From assembly GCF_003609995.1 (NCBI RefSeq), contig NZ_AP018786.1, forward strand, positions 186,001-250,000: a stretch of DNA of 64,000 nt. Reading direction: 5' to 3'. Origin of the DNA: Sutterella megalosphaeroides (GTDB lineage: Bacteria; Pseudomonadota; Gammaproteobacteria; Burkholderiales; Burkholderiaceae_F). The position numbers were made by a program, and so were the translations under genes. Positions within the stretch are counted from its first letter, which is position 1. Each line of letters starts with the position of its first letter. This document shows positions 8,326-19,289 of this stretch, in pieces. The notes beneath the pieces are model-generated. The model saw nothing but the letters and a program-made list of their open reading frames with translations, did no database searches and was not told the origin of the DNA.

Positions 8326-10203
8326 ATGAGCGAACCTCTTACCGTCGCCCCCGAGGGCGTCGTCGACGAGTCGCCGCAGCCCGCCGTCGAGCCCTCTTCG
8401 CCGCCCGCCTTTCTTGCGGGCCTGTCGGCCTATCCGGGCATGTCCTGCGGGACGGTGCTCCTTTTTTCGTCCGCCGACCTGGAAGTTCCGCAGTTTTTCA
8501 TCGACAAAACGGCGGTTCGCGGCGAGTGCCAGCGCCTGCGCATGGCGATCTCCGCGGTCGACAAGCAACTCACGGCGCTCGCCGATCGTCTCGAAGACGA
8601 AGAAATGCCCGCCGAAGCGTCGACCTTCGTCGACGTGCATCGCATGATCCTCAAGGATCCGACGCTGCTCAACGACACGCTGGACATCATCCGCTCCAAG
8701 CTCGTGAACGCCGAATGGGCGCTGTCGCTGCGCCTCGAGCAAACGCGCCGCGAATTCGATCAGATCGACGACGCGTACCTGCGCGAGCGCGTCAAGGACA
8801 TCGCGCACGTCGTACAGCGCGTGCAGCGGCTTCTGGCCGGCCGTCGTTCGGATGCGAGCCTCGAAGACGTCGAAACGGTGGCCGACAAAGTCATTCTCGT
8901 CGTCGACCAGCTCGACCCCACGGACATGCTCCAGCTGCGCGAGCGCGACGACCTCGACATCGTCGGGATCGTTCTCGAAGAAGGCAGCATCACGAGCCAC
9001 GCGGCCATTCTCGCGCACGGCTTCGAGATCCCGACCCTCGTCGGCGTCACCGGCGCTCGCGAAGAGTTGCACAACGGTCAGCGCGTTCTCGTCAACGCCG
9101 ACGAGAACCGGCTCGAGCTCGCCCCGACCGCCGAACAGGCCAAGGCGGCGCGCCTGCGCATGCGGGAACTCAAGCGCCAGAAGCGCAACCTCGTCAAACT
9201 GAAGGGCGTTTCCGCCGCCACGACGGACGGCACGGGCGTCACGCTCCTTGCGAACATCGCCCTGCCCGACGACCTCCCCGACGCCCACAAGGCGGGTGCG
9301 GAAGGGATCGGGCTCTTCCGAACCGAGTTTCTCTTTCTCAACCGCTCGGATCTGCCAAGCGAAGACGAGCAGTACGAGGCCTACCTGCGGGTGATCCGCT
9401 CGATGAAGGGCAAACCCGTCACCATCCGTACGGCCGATCTCGGCGCGGACAAGGCCCTCTCGCCCGAAGCGATGGCGCTTTTGGGCGACGCCGACCGCGA
9501 GGAATTCAATCCGTCGCTCGGCCTGAGGGGGCTGCGCTTCACCTTCGCCTACCCGCAGCTTCTCAGGACGCAGCTACGGGCGATTCTGCGCGCCTCGTCC
9601 GCCGGTCCCGTCCGGATTCTGCTTCCGATGGTCACCTCGCCCACCGACGTCAAACGGGCCCGCGACCTGATCGACGAAGCCAAGCGGGAGCTCGACGAAG
9701 CGGGCGAGCGTTACGGCACCGGCATCGAGGTGGGCGGCATGGTGGAAGTGCCCGCCGCGGTCGCGATGATTCGCGACCTCATCCCCGTGCTCGACTTCTT
9801 CTCGGTCGGCACGAACGACCTCGTGCAGTACACCCTCGCCACCGACCGCGCGAACGCGGCCGTGTCCGAGTATTACGACGAGTGCCATCCCGCGGTGTTG
9901 CGCTTCATCGCAGAGGCCGCGCGTCGCGTCTGCGGCGCGGGCAAAGAAATTTCCGTCTGCGGCGAAATGGCCGGACGGCCCGACCTCACGGATTTTTTCT
10001 TGGGTCTCGGGTGCCGCACGCTCTCGATGGACGCCTCCAGCATCCCAACCGTTAAGGCTAGAATCCTGCGCATCGACATCGAAGATGCGGAAACGTTTGC
10101 CGGACGTCTGCTCCGGCGTCGCACGTCCGAGAGCGTCCGAAAGGCCGTCGAGGACCATCAGGCGCAGTATCTCTCCGCTCAGAATCAGGAGACAGCACAA
10201 TGA
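8326..10203 (+). CDS. ptsI: PTS enzyme I (phosphoenolpyruvate-protein phosphotransferase)
   Basis: 625 aa, slightly longer than the usual 570-590 because of a Pro/Glu-rich N-terminal extension of about 28 residues before FLAGLSAYPGMSCG. The phospho-accepting His is at about residue 225 in GSITSHAAILA. The PEP-binding barrel motifs GLFRTEFLF, GTNDLVQYTLATDR and CGEMAGR are present. It phosphorylates HPr with PEP in the cytoplasm. AAGGAAG lies a few bases upstream of the ATG. The stop overlaps the next gene's start (ATGA), indicating translational coupling to the UPF0149 gene. Confidence 0.95.
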   Translation: MSEPLTVAPEGVVDESPQPAVEPSSPPAFLAGLSAYPGMSCGTVLLFSSADLEVPQFFIDKTAVRGECQRLRMAISAVDKQLTALADRLEDEEMPAEASTFVDVHRMILKDPTLLNDTLDIIRSKLVNAEWALSLRLEQTRREFDQIDDAYLRERVKDIAHVVQRVQRLLAGRRSDASLEDVETVADKVILVVDQLDPTDMLQLRERDDLDIVGIVLEEGSITSHAAILAHGFEIPTLVGVTGAREELHNGQRVLVNADENRLELAPTAEQAKAARLRMRELKRQKRNLVKLKGVSAATTDGTGVTLLANIALPDDLPDAHKAGAEGIGLFRTEFLFLNRSDLPSEDEQYEAYLRVIRSMKGKPVTIRTADLGADKALSPEAMALLGDADREEFNPSLGLRGLRFTFAYPQLLRTQLRAILRASSAGPVRILLPMVTSPTDVKRARDLIDEAKRELDEAGERYGTGIEVGGMVEVPAAVAMIRDLIPVLDFFSVGTNDLVQYTLATDRANAAVSEYYDECHPAVLRFIAEAARRVCGAGKEISVCGEMAGRPDLTDFFLGLGCRTLSMDASSIPTVKARILRIDIEDAETFAGRLLRRRTSESVRKAVEDHQAQYLSAQNQETAQ

Positions 10204-10904
10204 CAACCCCCTTCGACCGCCCGCTCTCCGGCGAGGAATTCGTCCTCCTCGGCGAACTTTTGGCCGGCATCCCCGAACCCTACGAGCCGATGGAAGCCGA
10301 TCATCTCGACGGGTACCTCACGGCCCTCGTCTGCCTGCCGAAGCGCCCGCCCGTCGGGGAATGGATGCTGCGCGTCTTCGACGTGCGCAGCCGTCCCGAG
10401 GCCGTGCTTGCGGACCGCCGGGCCCAGCAGGACCTCGAAGACCTCGTCTTCCGACGCTTCAACTCGATCGAACGCGACCTCAAGGCGGGCCGCCCGATCG
10501 ATCCGATCGTCTACGAGCCCGACGAGGACGACGAGCACGAGACGGAAACCATCGCCGCGCTCGCCCCCTTCGCGGCGGGCTTCTGGGAAGTCATGGACCG
10601 GTGGCCCGGGCTTCGCGAAGAAGACAACGAAGCGCTCGCCTCCGCGCTGATCGGCATTCTGCGTCACATGCCCGAAGAATTGGCGGGCGACCTTCTGCCC
10701 ATGCAGGAGCAGCTCAACGAAGAGAGCCCCTTCGAGAATTACGACGACGCGCTCGGCGATCTGGCGGAAAGCGTCGCCCGCGTGGCCGAAATCACCCGCG
10801 GCTGGCGCCGCGCGGAGAAAAAGAACGGCGCGAAGGGTCGCAAAGGCCCCGCCTCGGGCAAGGGCCGCGGGAACGGCCGCACCGCCCGACGCCGCAAGGA
10901 CTGA
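10200..10904 (+). CDS. UPF0149 (YecA/YgfB-like) family protein
   Basis: 234 aa. It has the family signature near residues 35-50 (MEADHLDGYLTALVCLP) and the second conserved part AALAPFAAGFWEVM near 122. The last 30 residues are a low-complexity, strongly basic tail of Lys, Arg, Gly and Ala, which could bind nucleic acid. The SEC-C zinc motif found in some YecA proteins is not visible. It overlaps ptsI by 4 nt (ATGA) and is followed by a terminator, so it is the last gene of the PTS operon. Function unknown. Confidence 0.8.
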   Translation: MTTPFDRPLSGEEFVLLGELLAGIPEPYEPMEADHLDGYLTALVCLPKRPPVGEWMLRVFDVRSRPEAVLADRRAQQDLEDLVFRRFNSIERDLKAGRPIDPIVYEPDEDDEHETETIAALAPFAAGFWEVMDRWPGLREEDNEALASALIGILRHMPEELAGDLLPMQEQLNEESPFENYDDALGDLAESVARVAEITRGWRRAEKKNGAKGRKGPASGKGRGNGRTARRRKD

Positions 10905-10933
10905 GGACGCTCGGCATCCTCACCCGAACTCCC

Positions 10934-10970
10934 AAGCGGCATCCCGCGGAAAGCGGGGTGCCGCTTTTTT
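10934..10970 (+). terminator. Rho-independent terminator after the PTS operon
   Basis: A 14-bp stem (10934-10947 with 10953-10966, one G-U pair) is followed by six T. It lies between the convergent UPF0149 and ampG genes; read on the minus strand it lacks a good T-run. Confidence 0.88.
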
Positions 10971-12274
10971 CACGCTTCGGGGCGCCGCTCTTCGCGGGCG
11001 GCCCGCTCGGCAAGGAGCACCAGAAGCGCCACGGGTACGCCGATCACGGAGGTCGCCACGAAAAAGCCCGAGTACCCCACGGCTTCGACCGCAACGCCCG
11101 AAAAACCCGCCAGGAATTTGGGCAAGAGGAGCATCAGCGAGCTGAAAAGCGCGTACTGCGTCGCCGAGTAGGCGCTCGAAGTGAGCCCCGAGAGGTACGC
11201 CACGAACGCGGCGCTCGCCAGGCCCGCCGCGAGGTTGTCGGCCGAAACGACGACGGCGAGAAACGCGAGATTCGGCCCGACGGCGGCAAGTGCGGCAAAC
11301 AGGAGATTCGTGAGGCACGACAAAAGCGCGCCGATGAAGAGCGCCCGATTGACGCCGAGCTTCATCGTCACCGCGCCGCCCGCAAACGCCCCGGCGAGCG
11401 TCATCACGACCCCGAACACCTTGGAGACGGCGGCCACTTCCTGCTTGGTGAAGCCGAGATCCTGATAGAAGGGGTTCGCCATGATGCCCATCACCACGTC
11501 GGAAATCCGATACGTGGCGATCAGAAGGAGCACCACCGCGGCCCAGCGTCCGAAACGGCGGAAAAAGTCCGCAAAAGGCTCAAGAAGCGCGGCCGCCGAC
11601 GGTCGTTCGCGCGGCACGGGCGCCGTCTCGGGTTCGGGCGAGAGAAAGCTCGTCACGAGCCCCACGCCGGCCGAGGCCGCCATGACGAGGTAGCTCGCGC
11701 TCCAGGCGGCCTGTTCGTAACCGTCGACGCTCTGAGCCCACGCCGCCACCGCAAGCGCCCCGGCGCCCGACCAGATCATGGCGATGCGATACCCCGTCTG
11801 GTACATGGCGGCCAAGGCCGCCTGACGGTCGTTCTGCGCGGACTCGATGCGGTACGCGTCGAGCGCGATGTCCTGCGTGGCGGACGCAAATGCCGTCAAG
11901 AGCGCCCACGCCGCGGTCCAGGCAAGCGACGCGGCGGGATCGGTTTGAGAAAGCCCGATCAACGCGCCGACAATGCCCGTCTGCGCGACGACGAGCCAGG
12001 CGCGGCGTCGCCCGAGGCGTGCGGAGAGAAAGGGGAGCCGCACGCGGTCGATCGCGGGCGCCCAGACCCATTTGAAGCCGTACACCAAGCCGACCCAGGA
12101 CAAAAAGCCGATCGTCTTGAGGTCGACCCCGGCCTCGCGCAGCCAAAAGGAGAGCGTCCCGAGGACGAGCAGCAGGGGAAGCCCCGAGCTGAATCCGAAA
12201 AAGAACATTCGAAGACTGGCCGGCTCCGCATAGACCCGCACCACGTCCCACCCGCGGACAACTTTCTCCTGCAT
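10970..12274 (-). CDS. ampG: AmpG-like muropeptide MFS permease
   Basis: 434 aa from the ATG at 12274, which has AAGGAAGG 4 nt upstream; a longer open frame upstream is read-through. About 12 hydrophobic segments are visible. Family features are LRMFFFGFSSGLPLLLVLGTLSFWLRE (early TM1-2), SWVGLVYGFKWVWAPAID and ATQDIALDAYRIE, the signature of AmpG-type transporters that import anhydromuropeptides for cell-wall recycling. It lies 23 nt downstream of rsuA in the same direction, so it is probably cotranscribed with xthA-rsuA although functionally unrelated. Confidence 0.88.
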   Translation of the reverse strand: MQEKVVRGWDVVRVYAEPASLRMFFFGFSSGLPLLLVLGTLSFWLREAGVDLKTIGFLSWVGLVYGFKWVWAPAIDRVRLPFLSARLGRRRAWLVVAQTGIVGALIGLSQTDPAASLAWTAAWALLTAFASATQDIALDAYRIESAQNDRQAALAAMYQTGYRIAMIWSGAGALAVAAWAQSVDGYEQAAWSASYLVMAASAGVGLVTSFLSPEPETAPVPRERPSAAALLEPFADFFRRFGRWAAVVLLLIATYRISDVVMGIMANPFYQDLGFTKQEVAAVSKVFGVVMTLAGAFAGGAVTMKLGVNRALFIGALLSCLTNLLFAALAAVGPNLAFLAVVVSADNLAAGLASAAFVAYLSGLTSSAYSATQYALFSSLMLLLPKFLAGFSGVAVEAVGYSGFFVATSVIGVPVALLVLLAERAAREERRPEA

Positions 12275-12297
12275 GCGACCTTCCTTTTCAACCCTTA

Positions 12298-13020
12298 TCA
12301 ACCGCCCAAGACGCTTTCCCGATCGATCCACATCCATTCGCCCGGTGCGAGCGAATCGGGCAGCACGAACGCTCCGACCCGACTGCGGTGGAGCGCCTCG
12401 ACGCGGTTGCCGCAGGCGGCGACCATGCGCTTGACCTGGTGGTACTTCCCTTCGAGAAGCGTCATGCGAAGGTGGGTCGGCGTTACCAACTCGGCATCCT
12501 TCGCGGCCACGGGCTTCGGATCGTCGTCGAGCACCACGCCCTGCATGAGTCGCGTGCAGATGTCCTCGGCGGCGGGGTGCTTGAGCGTGACCTCGTAGAC
12601 CTTCTCGACGTGCTTTTTCGGGTGGATGAGGCGGTGGTTCAACGCGCCGTCGTCCGTGAGCAGCAAAAGCCCCGTCGTATCCGCGTCGAGCCGCCCGATC
12701 GGCTGCACGTTGCGGCGGCGAAACTGTCCGGGCAAAAGACTCATCACCGAGGGGTGGGCCGAGGGTTTCGTCGAACATTCGTACCCGGCCGGCTTGTTGA
12801 GCGCGACGAGCACGTGTTCGCACACGGGCCATTCGACGCCGCGATACGTGAAGACGAGCCCTTCGGGATTCATCTCCTCGTCGGGATCGTCCCGAACGAC
12901 GCCGTCGATTTGCACGGCGCCCGCCGCCACGATCTGCGCGCAGTCGTAACGCGTGCCGAACCCTTGGGAGAACAGAATGTCGGCCAGCGTCGGGGCCGAA
13001 CGACGGGATTTACGCGCCAT
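12298..13020 (-). CDS. rsuA: 16S rRNA pseudouridine synthase RsuA family
   Basis: 240 aa. A small N-terminal S4-like RNA-binding domain (about residues 1-60) is followed by the pseudouridine synthase domain, with LNKPAGYECSTKPS near 73 and the catalytic-Asp motif GRLDADTTGLLLLTDDG near 107-123. The KPAGYxCST form is closer to RsuA (16S Psi516) than to RluB/RluE. It overlaps xthA by 11 nt, suggesting coupled translation. RsuA is the likeliest assignment, but paralogues RluB, RluE and RluF share the fold. Confidence 0.85.
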   Translation of the reverse strand: MARKSRRSAPTLADILFSQGFGTRYDCAQIVAAGAVQIDGVVRDDPDEEMNPEGLVFTYRGVEWPVCEHVLVALNKPAGYECSTKPSAHPSVMSLLPGQFRRRNVQPIGRLDADTTGLLLLTDDGALNHRLIHPKKHVEKVYEVTLKHPAAEDICTRLMQGVVLDDDPKPVAAKDAELVTPTHLRMTLLEGKYHQVKRMVAACGNRVEALHRSRVGAFVLPDSLAPGEWMWIDRESVLGG

Positions 13021-13801
13021 GATGCGAATCTCCGAGATCGTAGTCGACGGTAAGCGGAGCGTGATCCGAGAATTTCTCCGCGGCGTAGATGTCGGTCGCC
13101 TTCGCGCGGGCCGCGAGGCCCGGCGTGGCGATCTGGTAGTCGATGCGCCAACCGACGTTCTTCGCCCGCGCCTGCCCGCGCTGACTCCACCACGTGTAGC
13201 GCTCGGGTCGGGGGTCGAGCCTGCGGAAAACGTCCACCCAGCGGTCCCCTTCGAAAAGTTGCGTCAGCCACTGACGCTCTTCGGGCAGAAAGCCCGAGTT
13301 TTTGAGGTTGCCCTTCCAGTTCTTGAGGTCGATCTCTTTGTGCGCGATATTGACGTCGCCGCAGAGGACGATCTCCTTTCCGCTCGCGCGCAGCGCCTCC
13401 AAGTGCGGCAAAAAGACGTCGAGGAAGCGGAATTTGGCGGCCTGACGCTCTTCGGAACTGCTCCCCGAGGGGAAGTAGCAGGAAATGACGACCAAGTGAC
13501 CGAAGTCGGCTTCGACGTAGCGGCCTTCTCGGTCGAACTCTTCGACGCCGAAACCCGTTCGCACGGCGAGCGGCTTTTCCTTCGTCCAGAGACCGCACCC
13601 GGAGTAGCCCTTCTTCTCGGCGCAGTGGAAGTACCCGTAGTAGCCCGGCAGTTCGCGAATGGCGGCTGGAATGTCCGCTTCGTGCGCCTTCAGTTCCTGC
13701 ACGCAGAGGCAGTCCGCGTTCTGTTCGGCAAACCATCGGAAAAAGCCCTTGTCGGCGGCGGAACGTATGCCGTTGGCATTGAAGGTAACGATGCGGTACA
13801 T
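13010..13801 (-). CDS. xthA: Exodeoxyribonuclease III (AP endonuclease)
   Basis: 263 aa from the ATG at 13801, with GGAG 5 nt upstream; the protein then begins MYRIVTFNANGIRSA, the standard family start. Catalytic motifs: QELKAHE (metal-binding Glu), CGDVNIAHKEID, the WRIDYQ region and the C-terminal SDHAPL. It performs base-excision repair, cleaving at abasic sites and degrading 3' ends. First gene of the leftward xthA-rsuA-ampG group. A divergent promoter region separates it from pyrE. Confidence 0.94.
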   Translation of the reverse strand: MYRIVTFNANGIRSAADKGFFRWFAEQNADCLCVQELKAHEADIPAAIRELPGYYGYFHCAEKKGYSGCGLWTKEKPLAVRTGFGVEEFDREGRYVEADFGHLVVISCYFPSGSSSEERQAAKFRFLDVFLPHLEALRASGKEIVLCGDVNIAHKEIDLKNWKGNLKNSGFLPEERQWLTQLFEGDRWVDVFRRLDPRPERYTWWSQRGQARAKNVGWRIDYQIATPGLAARAKATDIYAAEKFSDHAPLTVDYDLGDSHHGA

Positions 13802-13845
13802 GTCGACTCCGTAAATCCCCGCCTCGGACACCCGGTCGCCCTCCG

Positions 13846-13875
13846 TCGGGACGGCGAAAACCTGCGGGGTATAAT
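13846..13875 (+). promoter_or_regulatory. Candidate pyrE promoter
   Basis: A perfect TATAAT lies at 13870-13875. The -35 region is poor (TCGGGA at 13846-13851, 18-nt spacing). It lies about 105 nt before the pyrE ATG, in the divergent xthA/pyrE spacer. Confidence 0.5.
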
Positions 13876-13980
13876 TTGTAAATTATGTCGGACGGGCGCT
13901 CGGGGCGCTCGTTCGTCGGGCCATTATCTCAGGACGCACCGCCGATCGGCTCGGCGTCGCACCCGTTTATCCCATCCATC

Positions 13981-14658
13981 ATGCAGACCATCCAGCAACA
14001 GTTCATCGAGTTCGCGCTCGAGGCCAACGTACTCCGCTTCGGCGAGTTCAAGACGAAGGCCGGCCGCCTTTCCCCCTATTTCTTCAATGCGGGTCTTTTC
14101 AACACGGGCTCGCTCCTCGATCGCCTCGGCGCCTTCTACGCCCAGACGCTCCTTGCCGCCCGCGATGCCGGCAAGATCGAGTTCGACATGATTTTCGGGC
14201 CCGCCTACAAGGGCATTCCGCTTGCGGCGAGCGTTGCGATGAACCTCTCGCGCCTCGGTTGCGACGTGCCCTGGGCCTTCAACCGCAAGGAAGCCAAGGA
14301 CCACGGCGAAGGCGGCATGATCGTGGGTTCCCCCCTCGAAGGCCGCATCGTGATCGTCGACGACGTGATTTCGGCGGGCACCTCGGTGCGCGAATCCGTT
14401 CGCATCATCGAAGCCGCCGGCGCCCATCCCTCGGGCGTGCTGATCGCGCTCGACCGCATGGAAAAGGGCGGCAACGCCGTTGAAACGACGCCGACCTCGG
14501 CCGTTCAGGACGTCGAAACGACGTTCGGCATCAACGTCGTTTCCATCATCAACCTGAAGGACCTGCTCGCCTTCATGGACGGCACGACGGAAAAGGCCGT
14601 GGCGGCCTCCGCCTACCGCGACGCCGTCGCCGCGTACCGCGCCCGTTACGGCGCCTGA
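13981..14658 (+). CDS. pyrE: Orotate phosphoribosyltransferase
   Basis: 225 aa from the ATG at 13981, where homology begins (MQTIQQQFIEFALE). An in-frame ATG at 13885 would add a 32-residue leader with no family resemblance and lies only 10 nt after the TATAAT. Features: the orotate-binding FKTKAGRLSPYFFNAG, FGPAYKGIPLA, and the PRPP-binding motif VIVDDVISAGTS near residue 120. It converts orotate plus PRPP to OMP in pyrimidine synthesis. No strong Shine-Dalgarno sequence is seen before the chosen start. A terminator follows. Confidence 0.94.
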   Translation: MQTIQQQFIEFALEANVLRFGEFKTKAGRLSPYFFNAGLFNTGSLLDRLGAFYAQTLLAARDAGKIEFDMIFGPAYKGIPLAASVAMNLSRLGCDVPWAFNRKEAKDHGEGGMIVGSPLEGRIVIVDDVISAGTSVRESVRIIEAAGAHPSGVLIALDRMEKGGNAVETTPTSAVQDVETTFGINVVSIINLKDLLAFMDGTTEKAVAASAYRDAVAAYRARYGA

Positions 14659-14682
14659 GGCCGGGCACCTTTCGCCCCATCA

Positions 14683-14731
14683 AAAAGCCCCGTCTCGAAC
14701 CCTCCCGAAAGAGGGTCGAAGCGGGGCTTTT
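14683..14731. terminator. Bidirectional terminator between pyrE and gatB
   Basis: Outer stem AAAAGCCCCG at 14683-14692 pairs with CGGGGCTTTT at 14722-14731. An inner CCCTC/GAGGG stem sits inside. A-run on the left and T-run on the right suit both convergent genes. Confidence 0.88.
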
Positions 14732-14760
14732 CTTTGAGCGGCCTTGCGGGGCGCGCGCGA

Positions 14761-16209
14761 TCAGGCGAGCTTCTTGCGCAGAAGTTCGTTCACCTGTGCG
14801 GGATTGGCCTTGCCCTTCGTCGCCTTCATGCACTGACCGACGAGCGCGTTGAAGGCCTTTTGCTTGCCCGAGCGGAATTCCTCCACGGACTTCGCGTTGT
14901 TGGCGAGCACTTCGTCGATGATCGCTTCGAGCGCGCCCGCATCCGAAATCTGCTTCAGACCCTTGGCTTCGATCAGCTGATCGACGTCGTCGCCTTCGCC
15001 CGCCCACATGGCTTCGAACACCTGACGGGCGCCCTTCTGGTTGATCGTGCCGTCGAGGATGCGACCGAGAATGCCCGCGAGCATTTCGGGCTTGACGGGC
15101 GCGTCGGCAAACGCGGCGCCTTCCGTCTGGTTGAGCGCGGCGGAAAGTTCCCCCATCACCCAGTTGGCGGCCATCTTGCGGTCGGAGACGAGCTCGGCGA
15201 CGCGCAGGTAGTAGTCCGCCACGTCGCGGCTCGCCGTCAGAATGCCAGCGTCGTACTCGGGCAGGCCGAATTCCGTCGTCAGGCGCTTCTGGAGCTGCTG
15301 CGGCAGCTCGGGCATGTCGGCGCGAACGCGTTCGACCCAGTCTTCGCCGATTTCAAGCGGCAGCAGATCGGGATCGGGGAAGTACCGATAGTCCATCGAG
15401 TCTTCCTTCGTGCGCATGACGCGGGTTTCGCCCTTGTCGGGGTCGTAAAGTCGCGTGGCCTGAACGATCTTGCCGCCGTCCTCGAGCACTTCGATCTGAC
15501 GACGCACTTCGTAGTCGATCGCTTCCTGGAGGAAGCGGAACGAATTGAGGTTCTTGATTTCGCAACGCGTGCCGAAGGCGGTTTCGCCCACGGGACGAAC
15601 GGAGACGTTCGCGTCGCATCGGAAATTCCCATCCTGAAGGTTGCCGTCCGAAATGCCAAGCCAGACGACGAGCGCGTGAAGCGCCTTGGCGTAGCCCACG
15701 GCTTCGGCCGAGGAGCGCAACTCGGGCTCGGTCACGATCTCAAGGAGCGGCGTACCCGCACGGTTGAGGTCGATCCCGGAGCAACCGTGCACCAGGCCGT
15801 GAATAGACTTGCCCGCGTCCTCTTCGAGATGCGCGCGCGTCAGGTTGATCGTCTTCACGTAGGGGTCGCCCTTCTTCGGCTGGACCGGGAACGTGAGGCG
15901 ACCGCCCACGACGACCGGCAGCTCGAACTGGCTGATCTGGTAGCCCTTCGGAAGGTCGGGGTAGAAATAATTCTTGCGGTCGAAAACGGAATGACGGGCC
16001 ACGGTCGCGTCGATCGCGAGACCGAAGCGAATGGCGCGTTCGACGGCGCCGACGTTGAGCACCGGGAGGCTCCCCGGAAGCGCCATGTCGACGAAGCACG
16101 CATCCGTGTTCGCGGGCTGACCGAAGCGGCGGGCCGCTCCGGAGAAGATTTTGGAGTTCGTCGAGAGTTGCACGTGCGTCTCAAGACCGATCACTACTTC
16201 CCACTGCAT
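14761..16209 (-). CDS. gatB: Asp/Glu-tRNA(Asn/Gln) amidotransferase subunit B
   Basis: 482 aa, the family length. It opens with [15 protein letters not shown] and contains the GatB core motifs [19 protein letters not shown] (near 85) and [16 protein letters not shown] (near 275). A C-terminal GatB/YqeY tail ends [14 protein letters not shown]. GatCAB amidates mischarged Glu-tRNA(Gln) and/or Asp-tRNA(Asn); GatB recognises the tRNA and carries the kinase-like site. Last gene of gatC-gatA-gatB, 20 nt after gatA. Confidence 0.97.
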   Translation of the reverse strand: MQWEVVIGLETHVQLSTNSKIFSGAARRFGQPANTDACFVDMALPGSLPVLNVGAVERAIRFGLAIDATVARHSVFDRKNYFYPDLPKGYQISQFELPVVVGGRLTFPVQPKKGDPYVKTINLTRAHLEEDAGKSIHGLVHGCSGIDLNRAGTPLLEIVTEPELRSSAEAVGYAKALHALVVWLGISDGNLQDGNFRCDANVSVRPVGETAFGTRCEIKNLNSFRFLQEAIDYEVRRQIEVLEDGGKIVQATRLYDPDKGETRVMRTKEDSMDYRYFPDPDLLPLEIGEDWVERVRADMPELPQQLQKRLTTEFGLPEYDAGILTASRDVADYYLRVAELVSDRKMAANWVMGELSAALNQTEGAAFADAPVKPEMLAGILGRILDGTINQKGARQVFEAMWAGEGDDVDQLIEAKGLKQISDAGALEAIIDEVLANNAKSVEEFRSGKQKAFNALVGQCMKATKGKANPAQVNELLRKKLA

Positions 16210-16229
16210 GTTCTTTTACCTCTTGAGAC

Positions 16230-17687
16230 TCAGTAACCCGACGGACGACGCAGGTGCCAGTCGGTCGCACGCTGCCAGCAGTCGGCAACGCCGAGCAGGC
16301 GGGCTTCGGTGAAGTTTTCGCCGATGAGCTGAATGCCGATCGGACGGCCGTTCGAATGGATGCCGCAGGGCATCGAAAGGCCGGGCAGACCGGCCAGGGA
16401 CGCGGGCACCGTGTAGAGGTCGCTCAGGTAGGCCGAAACCGGATCGGCGTTCGCGCCGAAGTCGTAGGCCGTACCCGTCGTGACCGGACAGGCGATCACG
16501 TCGACCTGCTTGAACGTTTCGTGGAATTCGCGGGCGATGAGTCGACGGACCTTCTGAGCCTTCAGGTAGTAGGCGTCGTAGTAGCCGTGCGAGAGCACGT
16601 ACGTGCCGATCATGATGCGGCGCTTCGGTTCGGGGCCGAACCCTTCGTTGCGCGAGCGCTTGATCATGTCGATGATGTCGGTGTATTCCTTCGCGCGATG
16701 GCCGTAACGCACGCCGTCGAAGCGCGAGAGGTTGGAGCTCGCTTCGGCGCAGGCGACGACGTAGTAGACGGGCACGCCGAGTTCAGCCTGACGGAGGTCG
16801 ATGTCGACGATTTCCGCGCCTTCCGAGCGGTAGAAGTCGAGCACGGATTCGATCGAGGCGGCCACTTCGGGGTCGAGCCCTTCGCGCATCCAGGAGCGGG
16901 GCACGCCGATGCGAAGCCCCTTCACGCTCATGCCGAGGTGGCGCGTAAAGTCTTCGGCGGGCATGTCGACGCTCGTCGAATCGCGCGGGTCGAACCCAAC
17001 CATGGAGCCGAGCACCTGAGCGCAGTCGGCGGCGGAGTGGGCCAGGAGGCCCGCCGTATCCAGAGACGACGCAAAGGCGATCATCCCGAGGCGCGACGGA
17101 CGGCCGTAGGTCGGCTTGATGCCCGTCACGCCCGTGAACGCGGCGGGTTCGCGAATGGAGCCGCCCGTGTCGGTGCCGGTGACGATCGGAGCGAGGCCCG
17201 CGGCCACGGCGGCCGAAGAGCCGCCCGAGGAGCCGCCCGGAACCGCATTCTTGTCCCAGGGATTGAACACCTTGCCGAAGGCGGAATTTTCGTTGCCCGA
17301 GCCCATGGCGAATTCGTCGCAGTTGAGCTTGCCGAGGCACACCATGCCCGCCTCTTTGAGTTTCGCGACCACGGTCGCGTCGAACGGGCTCATGTAGCCT
17401 TCGAGCATGCGGCTCGCGGCGGTGGAGGCCCATTCGCGCGTCACGAAGATGTCCTTGTGCGCGATCGGAATACCCGTGAGGGGACCGGCTTCGCCCGCCG
17501 CGATGCGACGGTCGGCCTCTTCGGCCTGAGCAAGGGTCGCCTCGGGGCGCACGTCGAGGAACGCGTTGAGATCGCGATGCGCTTCGATGCGATCGAGGTA
17601 GTGGCGGGCAAGCTCGACGGCCGACACTTCACGGTCGCGGAGCATGCCGGAGAGCTCCGCCACGGAGCTGAACGTTACGTCTTTCAT
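16230..17687 (-). CDS. gatA: Asp/Glu-tRNA(Asn/Gln) amidotransferase subunit A
   Basis: 485 aa from the ATG at 17687 ([14 protein letters not shown]). A TTG five codons upstream would overlap gatC and is less likely. Amidase-signature catalytic triad: Lys in IPIAHKDIF (near 81), the cis-Ser in [10 protein letters not shown] (near 155) and the nucleophilic Ser in [12 protein letters not shown] (near 179). GatA hydrolyses glutamine to feed ammonia to GatB. It begins 7 nt after gatC. Confidence 0.97.
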   Translation of the reverse strand: MKDVTFSSVAELSGMLRDREVSAVELARHYLDRIEAHRDLNAFLDVRPEATLAQAEEADRRIAAGEAGPLTGIPIAHKDIFVTREWASTAASRMLEGYMSPFDATVVAKLKEAGMVCLGKLNCDEFAMGSGNENSAFGKVFNPWDKNAVPGGSSGGSSAAVAAGLAPIVTGTDTGGSIREPAAFTGVTGIKPTYGRPSRLGMIAFASSLDTAGLLAHSAADCAQVLGSMVGFDPRDSTSVDMPAEDFTRHLGMSVKGLRIGVPRSWMREGLDPEVAASIESVLDFYRSEGAEIVDIDLRQAELGVPVYYVVACAEASSNLSRFDGVRYGHRAKEYTDIIDMIKRSRNEGFGPEPKRRIMIGTYVLSHGYYDAYYLKAQKVRRLIAREFHETFKQVDVIACPVTTGTAYDFGANADPVSAYLSDLYTVPASLAGLPGLSMPCGIHSNGRPIGIQLIGENFTEARLLGVADCWQRATDWHLRRPSGY

Positions 17688-17694
17688 CGGTCTC

Positions 17695-17982
17695 TCACTC
17701 AATCACCTGCGGAACCAGGAAGCATCCTTCGGCCTGTTCCGGAGCGTTTTTCATATTTTCCTGACGATCTTCGGGTTCGGTCACCGCGTCGGCGCGCAGG
17801 CGCTGCACGCCGTCGTGGGGATTGGGCATCGGAGCGATGCCTTCGGTGTCGACCGAGCGGATTTTTTCAATCATCCGGAAGATGTCGTTGAGTTCGCCCT
17901 GCATGGCCAAGACCTGCTCGTCGGTAATATCGATGCGACCGAGGTCGGCGATGCGGCGGATATCGTCCTCGCTGAGAGACAT
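17695..17982 (-). CDS. gatC: Asp/Glu-tRNA(Asn/Gln) amidotransferase subunit C
   Basis: 95 aa from the ATG at 17982 ([17 protein letters not shown]), the usual GatC start and length. The longer open frame upstream gives an unrelated Cys/His-rich leader. GatC is the belt-like subunit that stabilises GatA-GatB. It includes the conserved [18 protein letters not shown] segment near 49-66. First gene of the leftward gatCAB operon. Confidence 0.94.
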   Translation of the reverse strand: MSLSEDDIRRIADLGRIDITDEQVLAMQGELNDIFRMIEKIRSVDTEGIAPMPNPHDGVQRLRADAVTEPEDRQENMKNAPEQAEGCFLVPQVIE

Positions 17983-19279
<1,297 letters not shown>

Positions 19280-19289
19280 CGTCCCCGTC

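Noticed and set aside
10085-12598. 837-aa plus-strand open frame across ptsI, UPF0149 and ampG
   Set aside because: Crosses three real genes and a terminator, with Arg/Pro-rich low-complexity content.
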